Shown in pieces: positions 34,390-43,336 of a stretch of 64,000 bases of DNA. The stretch covers positions 35,982 through 99,981 of the forward strand of contig SVGS01000010.1 of the NCBI GenBank assembly GCA_015056205.1, read 5' to 3'. The notes under the pieces are model-generated. The model saw only the letters and a list, made by a program, of their open reading frames with translations. It was not told the origin of the DNA and ran no database searches. Source of the DNA: Clostridiales bacterium. Its GTDB lineage: Bacteria; Bacillota; Clostridia; Christensenellales; Aristaeellaceae. Within the stretch, counting starts at the first letter, position 1; each line of letters starts with the position of its first letter. A program made the translations under genes and the position numbers.

Positions 34390-35336
34390 CGTTTCTCCCC
34401 CTCCGCCGAAGCGAAGTAAATGATATCATGCAGCTTCCGCAGGGTATTCCTTCGTCCGCCGTTCACCTTTCCCCCGTTGAAATACAGCATGGTGGAATCG
34501 CCGCCGTCCAGGTTGTAGGCGATCTCCACGCCTTCCGCTTCCGCCACCTGCGCGAAATCATTCAGATACATGCCGGGCTGTCCGTAGGAAGGACCGCTGC
34601 AGCAGATCACTTTATAATGAAGATGCCCGGCCTGGGCAATGCAGATTCGCTGCTTCAGCGTCCCCTGCGCCATATCCATCCAGCGGTCCGCGCCCTGGAA
34701 ATCCGTTACGGCCTTCCCGTTTTCCACCAGAATGGGGCCGAAGGTAAAAGCGTTCAGAATCCGTTTGCCCCCGACGGTTTCGGGAACCTCGCCCTTTCCC
34801 GCGCGGTGCAGGCCGTGAAAATCCCCGTCCTCGTCGATCAGCAGAATATCCGCCAGCCGGCTGTTGTCCTTTCCCGGCTCGTCCAGGTTGTTCTGACACA
34901 GCTCGCCCTGCCGGATGATATAGCCGAAGCCCCTCCGGGAATTATCGGTATAGAAATCCCCGTTGAGCACCAGGACGCCTTTGGACTTTTTCGCCAGCGT
35001 CAGGGCATCCTCCGTCGCGTTGGAGGAGAAATCATGCTTCGCGCCGGCGGCCCAGGTTCTCAGCTGGGACGCGTCCCGGATAATAATATCCGCCACCCAG
35101 TAATCACAGTCCGCTTTCCGTCCGGTAGAAATGTTCACCCGGATGGTACTGTCCTGATAATTCGTCTCCGAGGTGTATCCCTCCGCCCGGGGGACCGACC
35201 CGGTCTCGTTATTGATCGGCAGCGCGAAGGAAGCGCTCTTTTCCTCCGCCGCGCCCGCTCCGTCGGTTTCCGCGAAAGCCGCCCCGCTCCACAGCATTAC
35301 CGCCGCCATCACAGCGGCCATTCCTCTGTACTTCAT
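34386..35336 (-). CDS. Secreted phosphodiester glycosidase (NAGPA domain)
   Basis: 316 residues. Signal peptide (ending SGAAFAE). NAGPA-like domain marks: VLVLNGDFYTDN near residue 120, NAFTFGPILVENGKAV near 195, and YNLDGGDSTMLYFNGGKVNG near the C-terminus (usual N-L-D-G-G-G-S-T). The family cleaves N-acetylglucosamine-phosphodiester bonds and in bacteria is linked to exopolysaccharide or wall glycopolymers. First gene of the coupled trio with the Lgt-like and CapA-like genes. Confidence 0.87.
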   Translation of the reverse strand: MKYRGMAAVMAAVMLWSGAAFAETDGAGAAEEKSASFALPINNETGSVPRAEGYTSETNYQDSTIRVNISTGRKADCDYWVADIIIRDASQLRTWAAGAKHDFSSNATEDALTLAKKSKGVLVLNGDFYTDNSRRGFGYIIRQGELCQNNLDEPGKDNSRLADILLIDEDGDFHGLHRAGKGEVPETVGGKRILNAFTFGPILVENGKAVTDFQGADRWMDMAQGTLKQRICIAQAGHLHYKVICCSGPSYGQPGMYLNDFAQVAEAEGVEIAYNLDGGDSTMLYFNGGKVNGGRRNTLRKLHDIIYFASAEGEKR

Positions 35337-35389
35337 TCATGTCTCTCCGTTCCAGGTTCAGTCATCATGCCGAAAAAAACTAACACTTT

Positions 35390-35418
35390 ATATTATAGAA
35401 ACTTCATCCCCGTGTCAA
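35390..35418 (-). promoter_or_regulatory. Promoter of the phosphodiester-glycosidase trio
   Basis: Minus strand TTGACA (35413-35418), 17 bases, TAATAT (35390-35395); an overlapping TATAAT lies at 15-base spacing. Confidence 0.6.
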
Positions 35419-35428
35419 ACTGAAAAAA

Positions 35429-35502
35429 CGCGCGGAAAAAGCCCTTTTGCATTCAAACGAAGCAAACCAGCTGATTGCTTCCCGAACCGGGTTTTCCGCG
35501 CG
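35429..35502. repeat. Nested inverted repeat between divergent promoters
   Basis: Outer arms of 11 bp (CGCGCGGAAAA at 35429-35439, TTTTCCGCGCG at 35492-35502) enclose an inner AAGCAA/TTGCTT hairpin (35460-35480). It belongs to neither neighbouring gene's coding region nor their 3' ends. Could be an operator, cruciform or short RNA. Confidence 0.6.
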
Positions 35503-35554
35503 CCAAATGCCAGTTTTTACTATATTCCCGATTATTGGATATCCTCCGGAAGGT

Positions 35555-35583
35555 TTGCTTTTCCCCCGGCGTCATGCTATAAT
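35555..35583 (+). promoter_or_regulatory. Promoter of the rubrerythrin gene
   Basis: TTGCTT (35555-35560), 17 bases, TATAAT (35578-35583) with TG upstream (extended -10). No PerR-type palindrome was noticed. Confidence 0.7.
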
Positions 35584-35685
35584 GACTCCATAGAAGCCGA
35601 CTGAAAAAATTGTTCCTGTATTCCCCAAGCATGCGGGATCCGCCGGCCGGCTGATAAAAATGATTAATTGAGGAGGAAAAAGGTT

Positions 35686-36228
35686 ATGAAATGGGTTTGT
35701 TCTGTATGCGGCTATGTGTATGAAGGTCCGGAACCGCCGGAAAAGTGCCCCGTCTGTAAGGCTCCCGCTTCCAAATTCGTGAAGCAGGACGCGGAGATGA
35801 CCTGGGCCGCTGAGCATGTGGTTGGCGTGGCGCAGGGCGCCCCGGAAGACATCATTGCCGATCTGCGGGCCAATTTCAACGGTGAATGCTCCGAAGTCGG
35901 AATGTATCTGGCCATGAGCCGTGTCGCCGCCCGGGAAGGCTACCCGGAAATCGCCGAATACTGGAAAACCGCCGCTTTCGAGGAAGCGGAGCACGCCGCC
36001 AAGTTTGCGGAGCTGCTGGGTGAAGTCCTGACCGATTCCACCGAGAAGAACCTGAAAATGCGGGTGGAAGCCGAGAACGGCGCCACCGCCGGCAAGACGG
36101 ACCTGGCCAAGCGCGCCAAGGCCCTGAACCTGGATGCCATCCACGACACCGTGCATGAAATGGCCCGCGATGAAGCCAGGCACGGCAAAGCCTTTGCCGG
36201 CCTGCTGAAGAGGTACTTCGGCAAATAA
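35686..36228 (+). CDS. Rubrerythrin with N-terminal rubredoxin domain (reverse type)
   Basis: 180 residues. N-terminal rubredoxin knuckles (CSVCG and CPVCK, residues 5-8 and about 24-27) precede a ferritin-like diiron domain with the E-x2-H helices ([39 protein letters not shown]). Reduces hydrogen peroxide in anaerobes. Order of domains is opposite to classical rubrerythrin, a form common in Clostridia. ATG at 35686 with AGGAGG 9-10 bases before it; a TTG at 35668 would place the start on the ribosome site. Co-transcribed with the next small gene. Confidence 0.93.
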   Translation: MKWVCSVCGYVYEGPEPPEKCPVCKAPASKFVKQDAEMTWAAEHVVGVAQGAPEDIIADLRANFNGECSEVGMYLAMSRVAAREGYPEIAEYWKTAAFEEAEHAAKFAELLGEVLTDSTEKNLKMRVEAENGATAGKTDLAKRAKALNLDAIHDTVHEMARDEARHGKAFAGLLKRYFGK

Positions 36229-36249
36229 AGCACGGAGGGAGGAAAACGC

Positions 36250-36483
36250 GTGAAGCTTTCGAAAAAACCCGTTGTCAACGGTATTTTGAACGCTCTTTTT
36301 ACTGCGGGCCTTTTTACGCTGTTCATCTATGTCATGAGCCTGATTAGGAAAGTCCCGTTCGCGCAGCAGTACAGCACCATGAGTATTATCATCTGTGTTG
36401 TGGGTTCGATCGGGGCGGGCATATCGGGCTACACGAGTGCTCTGAAAGAGAACGACGACGCGAAAAAGAAGAACGACAAATAA
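36250..36483 (+). CDS. Small two-helix membrane protein
   Basis: 77 residues, GTG start 21 bases after rubrerythrin with GGAGGGAGG before it. Two hydrophobic segments (about 13-33 and 45-62) and a charged C-terminal tail (ENDDAKKKNDK). Not a recognised family. Position suggests a link with the peroxide response of rubrerythrin or simple read-through expression. Confidence 0.7.
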   Translation: MKLSKKPVVNGILNALFTAGLFTLFIYVMSLIRKVPFAQQYSTMSIIICVVGSIGAGISGYTSALKENDDAKKKNDK

Positions 36484-36540
36484 GCCCATGCGCTCAAAAT
36501 GGCTGTGACAATATTCGTCCCGGCGCAGGAAACCCGAAAC

Positions 36541-36590
36541 AAAAAGTGCCTCTGATCATTCATACGATGATCATGAGGCACTTTTAATTC
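36541..36590. terminator. Bidirectional terminator after the rubrerythrin operon
   Basis: Long stem AAAAGTGCCTC...GAGGCACTTTT with inner GATCAT/ATGATC pairing; followed by TTTTAATTCTT on + and by CTTTTTGTTTC on -. Confidence 0.85.
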
Positions 36591-36816
36591 TTATAATTTT
36601 CAGGGCAAAAGATCATTGCCTCTCACTCAACGACACGAGCAATTTCAAAACCAAACGTTTGTCTTTTTAGTGCCCTGAATATTATTATACACCAAAATAT
36701 GGGAAATTTTTCACATTTCGGTATTTTTTATTACTCCGCACTGTATTTCCCAGTATATCTGTCATGATACCATGCCTGAGTTTTCATGATTGAGGCGTGA
36801 AAACGCACAGTTCTGA
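36591..36816. other. AT-rich gene-free stretch with a second inverted repeat
   Basis: No convincing gene. Arms CAGGGCA (36601-36607) and TGCCCTG (36671-36677) enclose about 63 bases. A TATAAT on the minus strand (36684-36689) would drive a short RNA ending at the terminator near 36541. See findings. Confidence 0.4.
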
Positions 36817-36845
36817 TTGACAGGGAGCAGGATTCCGGCTATTCT
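36817..36845 (+). promoter_or_regulatory. Promoter of the secreted BIG-domain gene
   Basis: TTGACA (36817-36822), 17 bases, TATTCT (36840-36845). Confidence 0.6.
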
Positions 36846-36925
36846 GAATGGGAGAACGGGCCCCTTTTCACGGGCGGTCCCGGCAGCCAGATGAAAAAGT
36901 GCAAACCCTGGAGGGAGGCGTTGTT

Positions 36926-38887
36926 ATGAGAAAGTGGATTTCCCTGCTGTTAGCCCTGTGCCTGGCGGTTCCCGCGGCCTGTGTCGCGGAGGAAAAGGAA
37001 ATCCTGGTTTACGCGTCCGGATTTGACGCGGGCACGGACGAATGGTTCGGACGGGCGCATACCCGGGTAACCGTTACGAAAAAAGGAACCCTGCTGGCGG
37101 ACAGTCGTGAGGAGGACTACGAGGGTCCCGCCCGTTTTTTCGACTTGATTGCCGGGGAAGAATATACCGTCAGCGTCGAGATATACCAGAACAGGAAAGA
37201 GAGCGTCGATTTCCTTGTCACGCTGGAGAGCGTAAGGGGGGAAGAAGCGAGCTGGCTCCACCTGGTGAAAGCCACCGTGCCAAAAGGGGAATGGACGGTG
37301 CTGAGCGGTAGTTTCACCGCCGGGGAATCCGATAGTTACCAGATCTATGTGGAAACGCTGGATAACCCGAAACTGTCATTCGAGATCCGCGATTTCCGGC
37401 TGGAGTCACCGGACGGAATCCCCAGAGCGAAAAAGACGGAATTGTCGCTCAGCGGCCTGATGCCGAAGGGGGAACTGAAGCCCTTTGCCCACGACGGCAT
37501 CCAGATTCTCCTGCCGGAAGGAAACGGCTGGACGGTTACCACCATTTACCAGGGCGGATACGGAAAAAGCAGCCGGTACGCCGATGAAAAAAACGAACTG
37601 CTCCTTTCCCATGAGTTCACCGTCAAGAACCTGGCCACCTTCTATGAAGATCCGGATAAAGCGAGAACTGTTTACAACAGTACCCAAATCGACGGCCAGA
37701 CTACGGGGACGGAAGAAATCCAAATTGACGGGCATCCGGCTGTCATCGTTCTTTACGACAAATACAACGAAGAAAACGATTTTACCGCTCATGGAGGCGT
37801 GCTGTTCTATGTGCGCCAGAACCGGCTGATGCAGGCCAGACTGATCTGCCAGACCACATCAAAGAAGATGTACCACCATCCGGAAGAAACGCCGGTAATC
37901 ACCCTGGAGGACATGCGGAAGATCGCGGAGCGTGTTACCTATGACGCGTCGCGTGCTCCTGTGACGGAGGAAGACGTTACGTTCACCGTGACCGCTGTGG
38001 ACGGGATCACGGCGGTGGCCGCCGGAAAGGAACTTGTAATGGATGCGGAATTCGTCAATCCGGACAAAGCGAGGAAGGAAGGCGGCACGAATTATAACCG
38101 CTTTACATGGTCCGTGATCGATCCGGAGACCGGCGAACCGGTGCCTGAAGTTGAACTGGAAAAACTAAAGGTCCAATTTGACAAGAGGCACGGCGTCGAA
38201 AAAGGAAGGGTGACCCTCGCTTCCTCGTCCGCATCGACCAGCCGTCAGAAAATTCAGATCAGCAGGACACTGGAACGGGTGATTTACGCGGAGGTCGTGG
38301 CCGAATCTACAGCGTTCCATACGAAGGCTTCCTGTCCGGTGATCCTGCTGCCTCAAGCGAAAAAAATGATCCTCGTGCCCGGAAAGGCTGTGCTGTATAC
38401 CGGGTCGGACAGCACGATGACACTGCAGGCAGGCTACGATCCGGAGGGAATTCCCCTTGTCGGCCTTACCTGGAAAGCAGCGAAGGAGGGAATCCTGGAG
38501 GTCATGCCCGGGGAAAACGGAACAGCGGTCATCCGTCCGCTGGCGAAGGGCAAGACAAAGATCACCGTAACGGGGCCGGAAGGAAAAAACGCCACGGTGT
38601 CGGTTCAGGTGACCGATCCGGTGACGGGGATCGAACTGAAATGGAGCGGAACAGCGAAGGCAGGAAAAAGTGTGAGAATGAAGGCCGCGTTGCAGCCTGC
38701 GACGGCTGGGGTAAAGGACGTGGAATGGTCTGTCGACACGGATGAGAGCGTCGCGTCGGTAAGCGCGAAGGGCGTGGTCAGCATCGCCAAAGGTGTGCCG
38801 GCCGGAACCGTCATTACCGTCACCTGTACCGCCCTCGGCGCGCCGGAGCCGGTTACCACACAGGTGCAGATCGAGGTCGCCGAATAA
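36926..38887 (+). CDS. Secreted protein with carbohydrate-binding-like and bacterial Ig-like domains
   Basis: 653 residues. ATG at 36926 follows GGAGGGAGG; an earlier in-frame start adds 26 polar residues ahead of the signal peptide and is unlikely. Signal peptide (LLLALCLAVPAACVAEE), a CBM4/9-like beta-sandwich (about 25-180: LVYASGFDAGTDEWFGR ... SFEIRDFRLESPDG), a middle region of unknown fold (190-370), and two to three Ig-like/BIG2 units (370-653: VSVQVTDPVTGIEL, VEWSVDTDESVASVSAKGVVS). Exported glycan or surface binding is likely. It converges on another BIG2 protein. Confidence 0.8.
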   Translation: MRKWISLLLALCLAVPAACVAEEKEILVYASGFDAGTDEWFGRAHTRVTVTKKGTLLADSREEDYEGPARFFDLIAGEEYTVSVEIYQNRKESVDFLVTLESVRGEEASWLHLVKATVPKGEWTVLSGSFTAGESDSYQIYVETLDNPKLSFEIRDFRLESPDGIPRAKKTELSLSGLMPKGELKPFAHDGIQILLPEGNGWTVTTIYQGGYGKSSRYADEKNELLLSHEFTVKNLATFYEDPDKARTVYNSTQIDGQTTGTEEIQIDGHPAVIVLYDKYNEENDFTAHGGVLFYVRQNRLMQARLICQTTSKKMYHHPEETPVITLEDMRKIAERVTYDASRAPVTEEDVTFTVTAVDGITAVAAGKELVMDAEFVNPDKARKEGGTNYNRFTWSVIDPETGEPVPEVELEKLKVQFDKRHGVEKGRVTLASSSASTSRQKIQISRTLERVIYAEVVAESTAFHTKASCPVILLPQAKKMILVPGKAVLYTGSDSTMTLQAGYDPEGIPLVGLTWKAAKEGILEVMPGENGTAVIRPLAKGKTKITVTGPEGKNATVSVQVTDPVTGIELKWSGTAKAGKSVRMKAALQPATAGVKDVEWSVDTDESVASVSAKGVVSIAKGVPAGTVITVTCTALGAPEPVTTQVQIEVAE

Positions 38888-38951
38888 CGCGGAAACCATG
38901 CTTGACAGAAATGGCCCGTGACAAAGCCTGCCATGGAAAGGATGGCTTTCA

Positions 38952-38990
38952 AAAGGGCATCCGCCTGAATCGGCGGATGCCCTTTCTGTT
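38952..38990. terminator. Shared terminator between convergent BIG2 genes
   Basis: Perfect 14-bp stem (38952-38965 with 38972-38985), 6-base loop. T-rich on both sides, so it can serve both genes. Confidence 0.8.
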
Positions 38991-39028
38991 GGTTCTGTGC
39001 ACTTCCGGTATCCCGGGCTTCTCCGGGC

Positions 39029-40468
39029 TCAGATTCCGGCGTCTTCCTTATCGTCCGGGAGCGCTTCGAGTATGGTCTGGAGCTCCTTAATCCGGTCCAG
39101 CGTGTCCGTCTTTCCGAAGTAGAGCGTGACACACGCGTTGGAATCGATTTTCAGCATGATACCGGTATTGTTTTTGCCCCGCAGCGTGCAGATCGCTTCG
39201 CTGGCGAGCCAGAGATCCGGATCTTCCTTCCGGAAGTCTCTGTAACGGAACATCTTGGCGCCTGCCATGGCGTCCTTGATGGGCTGATACGTATCCTTGT
39301 AATAGCTCCGGGTCAGATCCTTGGACAGATAGCGGGTGAATTCTCCATACTGAGCTTCCATCTTGTCCAGCAGGGAAAGGAAGATTTCCGTCCCGGGCTC
39401 ATGCTCGTTATCATAATAAGCATATACGCCGACCAGCTCCGTCTTTTCGGGATCGATTTCACCCTTTTCATTAATCGGATTCAGGAAGAAGAACCCCAAA
39501 GACTGCGGCGCATAGCCGCCGATCTTCTTTTCCGGCGTTCCCAGATACATCTGGGCCGCTCCCAGCCGGTGATCCTCGAAAGCAACCGGCAGCTTCCGCC
39601 AGGAGGACCAGTCCGCAAAGAGCCTGTCATCCCTGGGCCAGAAGTAAATGCTGCCGGTATTGTAGGCGCTCATCCCGCTGTCCTTCTGTACCAGGCCGGC
39701 CTCTTCCAGTTGCTTAATAACCGCCTTGTCATCCTGTCCCCAGGCAATGCCCTGGAAGGTCAGCTCATCATCATAGCGTCCGATTCTCTTGCCGACCGTG
39801 ACGTTGATTTTTGCGCTTTTCCCGCTTCCGTCCGTGGCCGAAACGGTAACCGTCGCTTTTCCGGACAGGCCGGCTGTCATCTTGCCGTTTTCGCCAGGCT
39901 TGACGACCTTTTCATCCGAGCTGGACCAGACGACTTCCTGATTGGTGGCGTCCGCCGGAGCAATGGTATAATCCACTGTGAACTCATCCCCGGCCATCAC
40001 TTCCAACTTAGAAGCCGCTTTGATGCTCTGAACAGGCAGAATCCCGGTCACCGGCAGCTGCGCGGTCACTTCGGACCCGTCGGAAAGAGGCACCGTGCAG
40101 GTAATCACGGCGGAGCCTCCTCCCATGCCCTTCACGGTTCCGTTGCTGCAGGTCGCGACGGATTCATCCGAGGAACTCCACACCGTCTTACCGGCTGTCA
40201 CGCCGTCCGGAAGGCCGATCATGGTAGCGTTAACCTTCTGGGTGCCCCCTTTGAGCAGCGTAATCTCCGCGGGATCCAGCTGAATCGACGTCTTCATCCG
40301 GGCCTGCTGCTCCGCCTTAATCTGCGCGGCCGCGGCCGCAAGTTCCTCATCCGTGGCGCTTTCCAGATTCACCGTCAGAACACGGTCCGTGCTTTCAGCC
40401 GCCGCCAGTGCGCTCGTGCAGAGCAGCATCAGGGCGATCAGCAGTCCCAGAAGTCTTTTTGCATTCAT
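39029..40468 (-). CDS. Secreted protein with two BIG2 Ig-like domains
   Basis: 479 residues. Signal peptide (GLLIALMLLCTSALAAAE), a short helical stretch, two BIG2 domains (about 60-145: AGKTVWSSSDESVATCSNGTVKG; about 147-228: NQEVVWSSSDEKVVKPGENGKMTA), then a soluble alpha/beta region (235-479; FQGIAWGQDDKAVIKQLEEAGL) like those found in small exported proteins of unknown role. BIG2 modules usually bind other surface proteins or glycans. Own promoter; converges with the other BIG-domain gene. Confidence 0.8.
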   Translation of the reverse strand: MNAKRLLGLLIALMLLCTSALAAAESTDRVLTVNLESATDEELAAAAAQIKAEQQARMKTSIQLDPAEITLLKGGTQKVNATMIGLPDGVTAGKTVWSSSDESVATCSNGTVKGMGGGSAVITCTVPLSDGSEVTAQLPVTGILPVQSIKAASKLEVMAGDEFTVDYTIAPADATNQEVVWSSSDEKVVKPGENGKMTAGLSGKATVTVSATDGSGKSAKINVTVGKRIGRYDDELTFQGIAWGQDDKAVIKQLEEAGLVQKDSGMSAYNTGSIYFWPRDDRLFADWSSWRKLPVAFEDHRLGAAQMYLGTPEKKIGGYAPQSLGFFFLNPINEKGEIDPEKTELVGVYAYYDNEHEPGTEIFLSLLDKMEAQYGEFTRYLSKDLTRSYYKDTYQPIKDAMAGAKMFRYRDFRKEDPDLWLASEAICTLRGKNNTGIMLKIDSNACVTLYFGKTDTLDRIKELQTILEALPDDKEDAGI

Positions 40469-40527
40469 TTTTCACTCATTCCCTTTCCTTTTTTTTCCGG
40501 AAAACAACCGGTTTCCGGTTTTATATT

Positions 40528-40556
40528 ATTGTATGTTTCCCGCGGAAAACCGTCAA
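40528..40556 (-). promoter_or_regulatory. Promoter of the BIG2 gene
   Basis: Minus strand TTGACG (40551-40556), 17 bases, TACAAT (40528-40533). Confidence 0.65.
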
Positions 40557-40611
40557 GAGAATTTCCAGAATATTGAAGAGGCAAAATTGGAAACAGAAGA
40601 AGAGAACCTCG

Positions 40612-40640
40612 TTGACAAAGGAGGTGTTTTCTGCTACCTT
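40612..40640 (+). promoter_or_regulatory. Promoter of the GH2 gene
   Basis: TTGACA (40612-40617), 17 bases, TACCTT (40635-40640), with TG upstream of the -10. Confidence 0.5.
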
Positions 40641-40720
40641 TGCAGAAGATAACCGTCCGGGAGAACCGGAGGAACAATTCAATCATCATAAACCGCGCTG
40701 AAGCGGGACGGAGGGATAGC

Positions 40721-43210
40721 ATGCGGTGTGAAAAAATCAATCAGGGCTGGTATTTCGGGATGGGTGATTTCGACGTGGCCAGACGGAGCAAAAAGCATTT
40801 CGGGGATCAGATTGTCAATCTGCCCCATGATTATATGATCGGTACCGATGTTTTCCGGGAAGCTCCTTCCGGGGGAGCCAGCGGATATTACAACGCCGGC
40901 GTGGCTCATTATGTGCGGGAGCTGGAAATCCCGGCCGAATGGGATCAGGACCGGATCTGCCTGCGGGTGGACGGAGCGATGATGAACGCCACCGTCGAAG
41001 TGAACGGATCCATGGCGGTTCTGCAGCATTACGGCTACGCGCCCTTTGAAACGGATATTACCCGCCTGGTATATCCCGGAAAGACCAACCGCATCGTCAT
41101 CACGCTGAACCCCAGCATGCAGCCCAATTCCCGCTGGTACTCCGGCGCGGGTCTGTTCCGGGGCGTCGAGCTGATCCACACTCCGCCGCTGCGTGTCGCC
41201 TTCGGCGGGCTGGCCGGATACACACGGAAAATCGAAACCGCCGCCGACGGAACGCCGGAAACCGCCTACCTGGCGGTCTCCGCGGAGGTGCAGAACTGCC
41301 GGGCGGAAAACCGGGTCGCTGAAGTCTTTTTTGATCTGATCCGGGAAGACAGCGGGGAAACCGTTCTCTCCCGGAAAACGGTAGTCCAGGTTCAGGCCAT
41401 GTCCCTTGCCACCGCCCGGATGACGATGACCGTCGATCAGCCGCTTTTGTGGTGCGCAGAGGAGCCGAACCTGTACCGGCTTCAGGCACGGGTCCGGGAT
41501 CTCGGCGCCTATAAAACCCATATCATCCGGGACAGCAATCCTGCGGAAGACACGGAAAGTGTTCTGTTCGGGATCCGCACCATTGAGGCCGACGTAAAGC
41601 ACGGGCTGCGGATCAACGGCCGTTCCGTCAAGCTCCGGGGCGGCTGCCTTCACCATGATAACGGGGTCATCGGCACGGTCAGCGTCTATGACGCGGAAGC
41701 CCGTAAAATCAGTAAAATGAAAGAAATCGGCTTCAACGCCATCCGTACCACCCACAATCCGCCTTCCTCCGCCCTGATCGAGGCCTGCGACAGGCTGGGC
41801 ATGTATGTTTTTGACGAAGCCTTTGACGCCTGGGGGATCAGGAAGCAGCCGGGAGATTACAGCCAGTTCTTTGACACAGACTGGGAAAAGGACCTGTCCG
41901 CCTTTGTCCGGCGGGACCGCTGCCACCCCTGTGTCATTCTGTGGTCCACCGGCAACGAGATTCCCGAGCGGGGCGGACTGAACGACGGCTATGTTCTGGC
42001 TGACAGGCTGGCGGATACGGTCCGCCGGCTGGATCCCGGCCGCCCGGTATCCAACGGAATCTGTTCCTTCTGGTGCGGCCTGGACGATGAGCTGCAGGAG
42101 AAGGCGGCCCTGGGCGGCCTGCAGAACGCGGAGTCGGAGAAACCGAATCTGCTGTGGGAAGAATATACGGAAGGTTTCTCCAACGGGCTGGACATCGTGG
42201 GCTATAACTATCTGGAAAGCCTGTACGAGCAGGATCACCGGATGTTCCCCGAGCGGGTGATTCTGGGCAGCGAAAACTTCCCCAAGGAAATCGGCCTGCA
42301 CTGGCCCATGATTGAAAAGACCCCCTGGGTGATCGGGGACTTTACCTGGACCGCCTGGGATTATATCGGGGAGGCCGGAATCGGCAAGGCTTCGTTCTAT
42401 GAGCCGGGCGATCCCCGGATCGGAAACCCCTGGGGCAGCGACTCTCCCTTCCCCTGGCGGACAGCCAACGACGCCGATTTCGACATCAACGGCTGTATCC
42501 GTCCCCAGGGAATCTATCGCCGGATCGTCTGGGGCAGCCGGGAAACCGCGCTGTTCTCCTATGATCCCGCCAACTATTCCCGGATTGAAACGCTGTCCAG
42601 CTGGGGATTCCCGGGCATCTGGCAGCGCTGGAACTGGCAGGGGCAGGAAGGAAAGCCGGTCCGGATCGTGGTGTTCAGCGCCGCCGAAGAAGTGGAGCTG
42701 CTGATGAACGGACAGAGCATCGGACGCCTGCGGGCCGGGGAAGCCCAGGTTCAGGATCTGCCGCTGTCCTTCCTGTTCGAGGGGGTCTATACGCCCGGAA
42801 CCCTCGAAGCTGTCAGCTATGTCAAGGGTGCGGAAGCCTCCCGCGACAGGCTGGAAACCACCGGAAAGCCGCAAGCCATCCGCCTGACCGCCGAAGACGG
42901 CTGTCTGAAGGCGGACGGCCTGTCCCTGGCTTTCGTTCATGCGGAAGTGACGGACGCGCAGGGCCGGCTGGTTCCCGACGCGGAGCTGCCGCTGAGCGCA
43001 GCGGTTCAGGGCCGCGCGGAGCTGCTGGGCTTCGGCTCCGCAAACCCGATCACCGAAGAGAACTATACCGCGGGGCAGTTCACCAGCTACGGCGGCAGGG
43101 CGCTGGCCGTTCTCCGCGCGGGATATGAAAGCGGAGACGTCCTTCTGTCCGTCTCCGCTCCCGGTCTGACTCCCGCGTCCATCCGGCTCACCGTTTCCGC
43201 CGGATCCTGA
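40721..43210 (+). CDS. Glycoside hydrolase family 2 enzyme (beta-galactosidase-like)
   Basis: 829 residues, no signal peptide, so intracellular. GH2 sugar-binding, Ig-like and TIM-barrel domains, then a DUF4982-like domain (SWGFPGIWQRWNWQGQEG) and a C-terminal Ig-like domain. Family marks: IRTTHNPPSSALIEACDRLGM, acid/base glutamate about E413 in WSTGNEIPE, nucleophile about E518 in ILGSENFP. Start at 40721 with GGAGGG upstream; an earlier start at 40640 lies in the promoter. Probably acts on beta-galactosides or beta-glucuronides taken up from plant or host glycans; exact sugar not deducible. Confidence 0.93.
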   Translation: MRCEKINQGWYFGMGDFDVARRSKKHFGDQIVNLPHDYMIGTDVFREAPSGGASGYYNAGVAHYVRELEIPAEWDQDRICLRVDGAMMNATVEVNGSMAVLQHYGYAPFETDITRLVYPGKTNRIVITLNPSMQPNSRWYSGAGLFRGVELIHTPPLRVAFGGLAGYTRKIETAADGTPETAYLAVSAEVQNCRAENRVAEVFFDLIREDSGETVLSRKTVVQVQAMSLATARMTMTVDQPLLWCAEEPNLYRLQARVRDLGAYKTHIIRDSNPAEDTESVLFGIRTIEADVKHGLRINGRSVKLRGGCLHHDNGVIGTVSVYDAEARKISKMKEIGFNAIRTTHNPPSSALIEACDRLGMYVFDEAFDAWGIRKQPGDYSQFFDTDWEKDLSAFVRRDRCHPCVILWSTGNEIPERGGLNDGYVLADRLADTVRRLDPGRPVSNGICSFWCGLDDELQEKAALGGLQNAESEKPNLLWEEYTEGFSNGLDIVGYNYLESLYEQDHRMFPERVILGSENFPKEIGLHWPMIEKTPWVIGDFTWTAWDYIGEAGIGKASFYEPGDPRIGNPWGSDSPFPWRTANDADFDINGCIRPQGIYRRIVWGSRETALFSYDPANYSRIETLSSWGFPGIWQRWNWQGQEGKPVRIVVFSAAEEVELLMNGQSIGRLRAGEAQVQDLPLSFLFEGVYTPGTLEAVSYVKGAEASRDRLETTGKPQAIRLTAEDGCLKADGLSLAFVHAEVTDAQGRLVPDAELPLSAAVQGRAELLGFGSANPITEENYTAGQFTSYGGRALAVLRAGYESGDVLLSVSAPGLTPASIRLTVSAGS

Positions 43211-43249
43211 TCCCCGCCGGCGTCTTTTCCTCTCTTTTCAGAACCATGC

Positions 43250-43288
43250 CTTCCGGGATTTCCGCACAGGGATCCCGGAAGTTTTTTC
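43250..43288 (+). terminator. Terminator of the GH2 gene
   Basis: CTTCCGGGAT/ATCCCGGAAG stem (43250-43259, 43272-43281) followed by TTTTTT. Confidence 0.9.
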
Positions 43289-43336
43289 ATGCGCTTCCGG
43301 CGGTTCATCCGCTACCGACCGGCGCCGGAAATCGTG

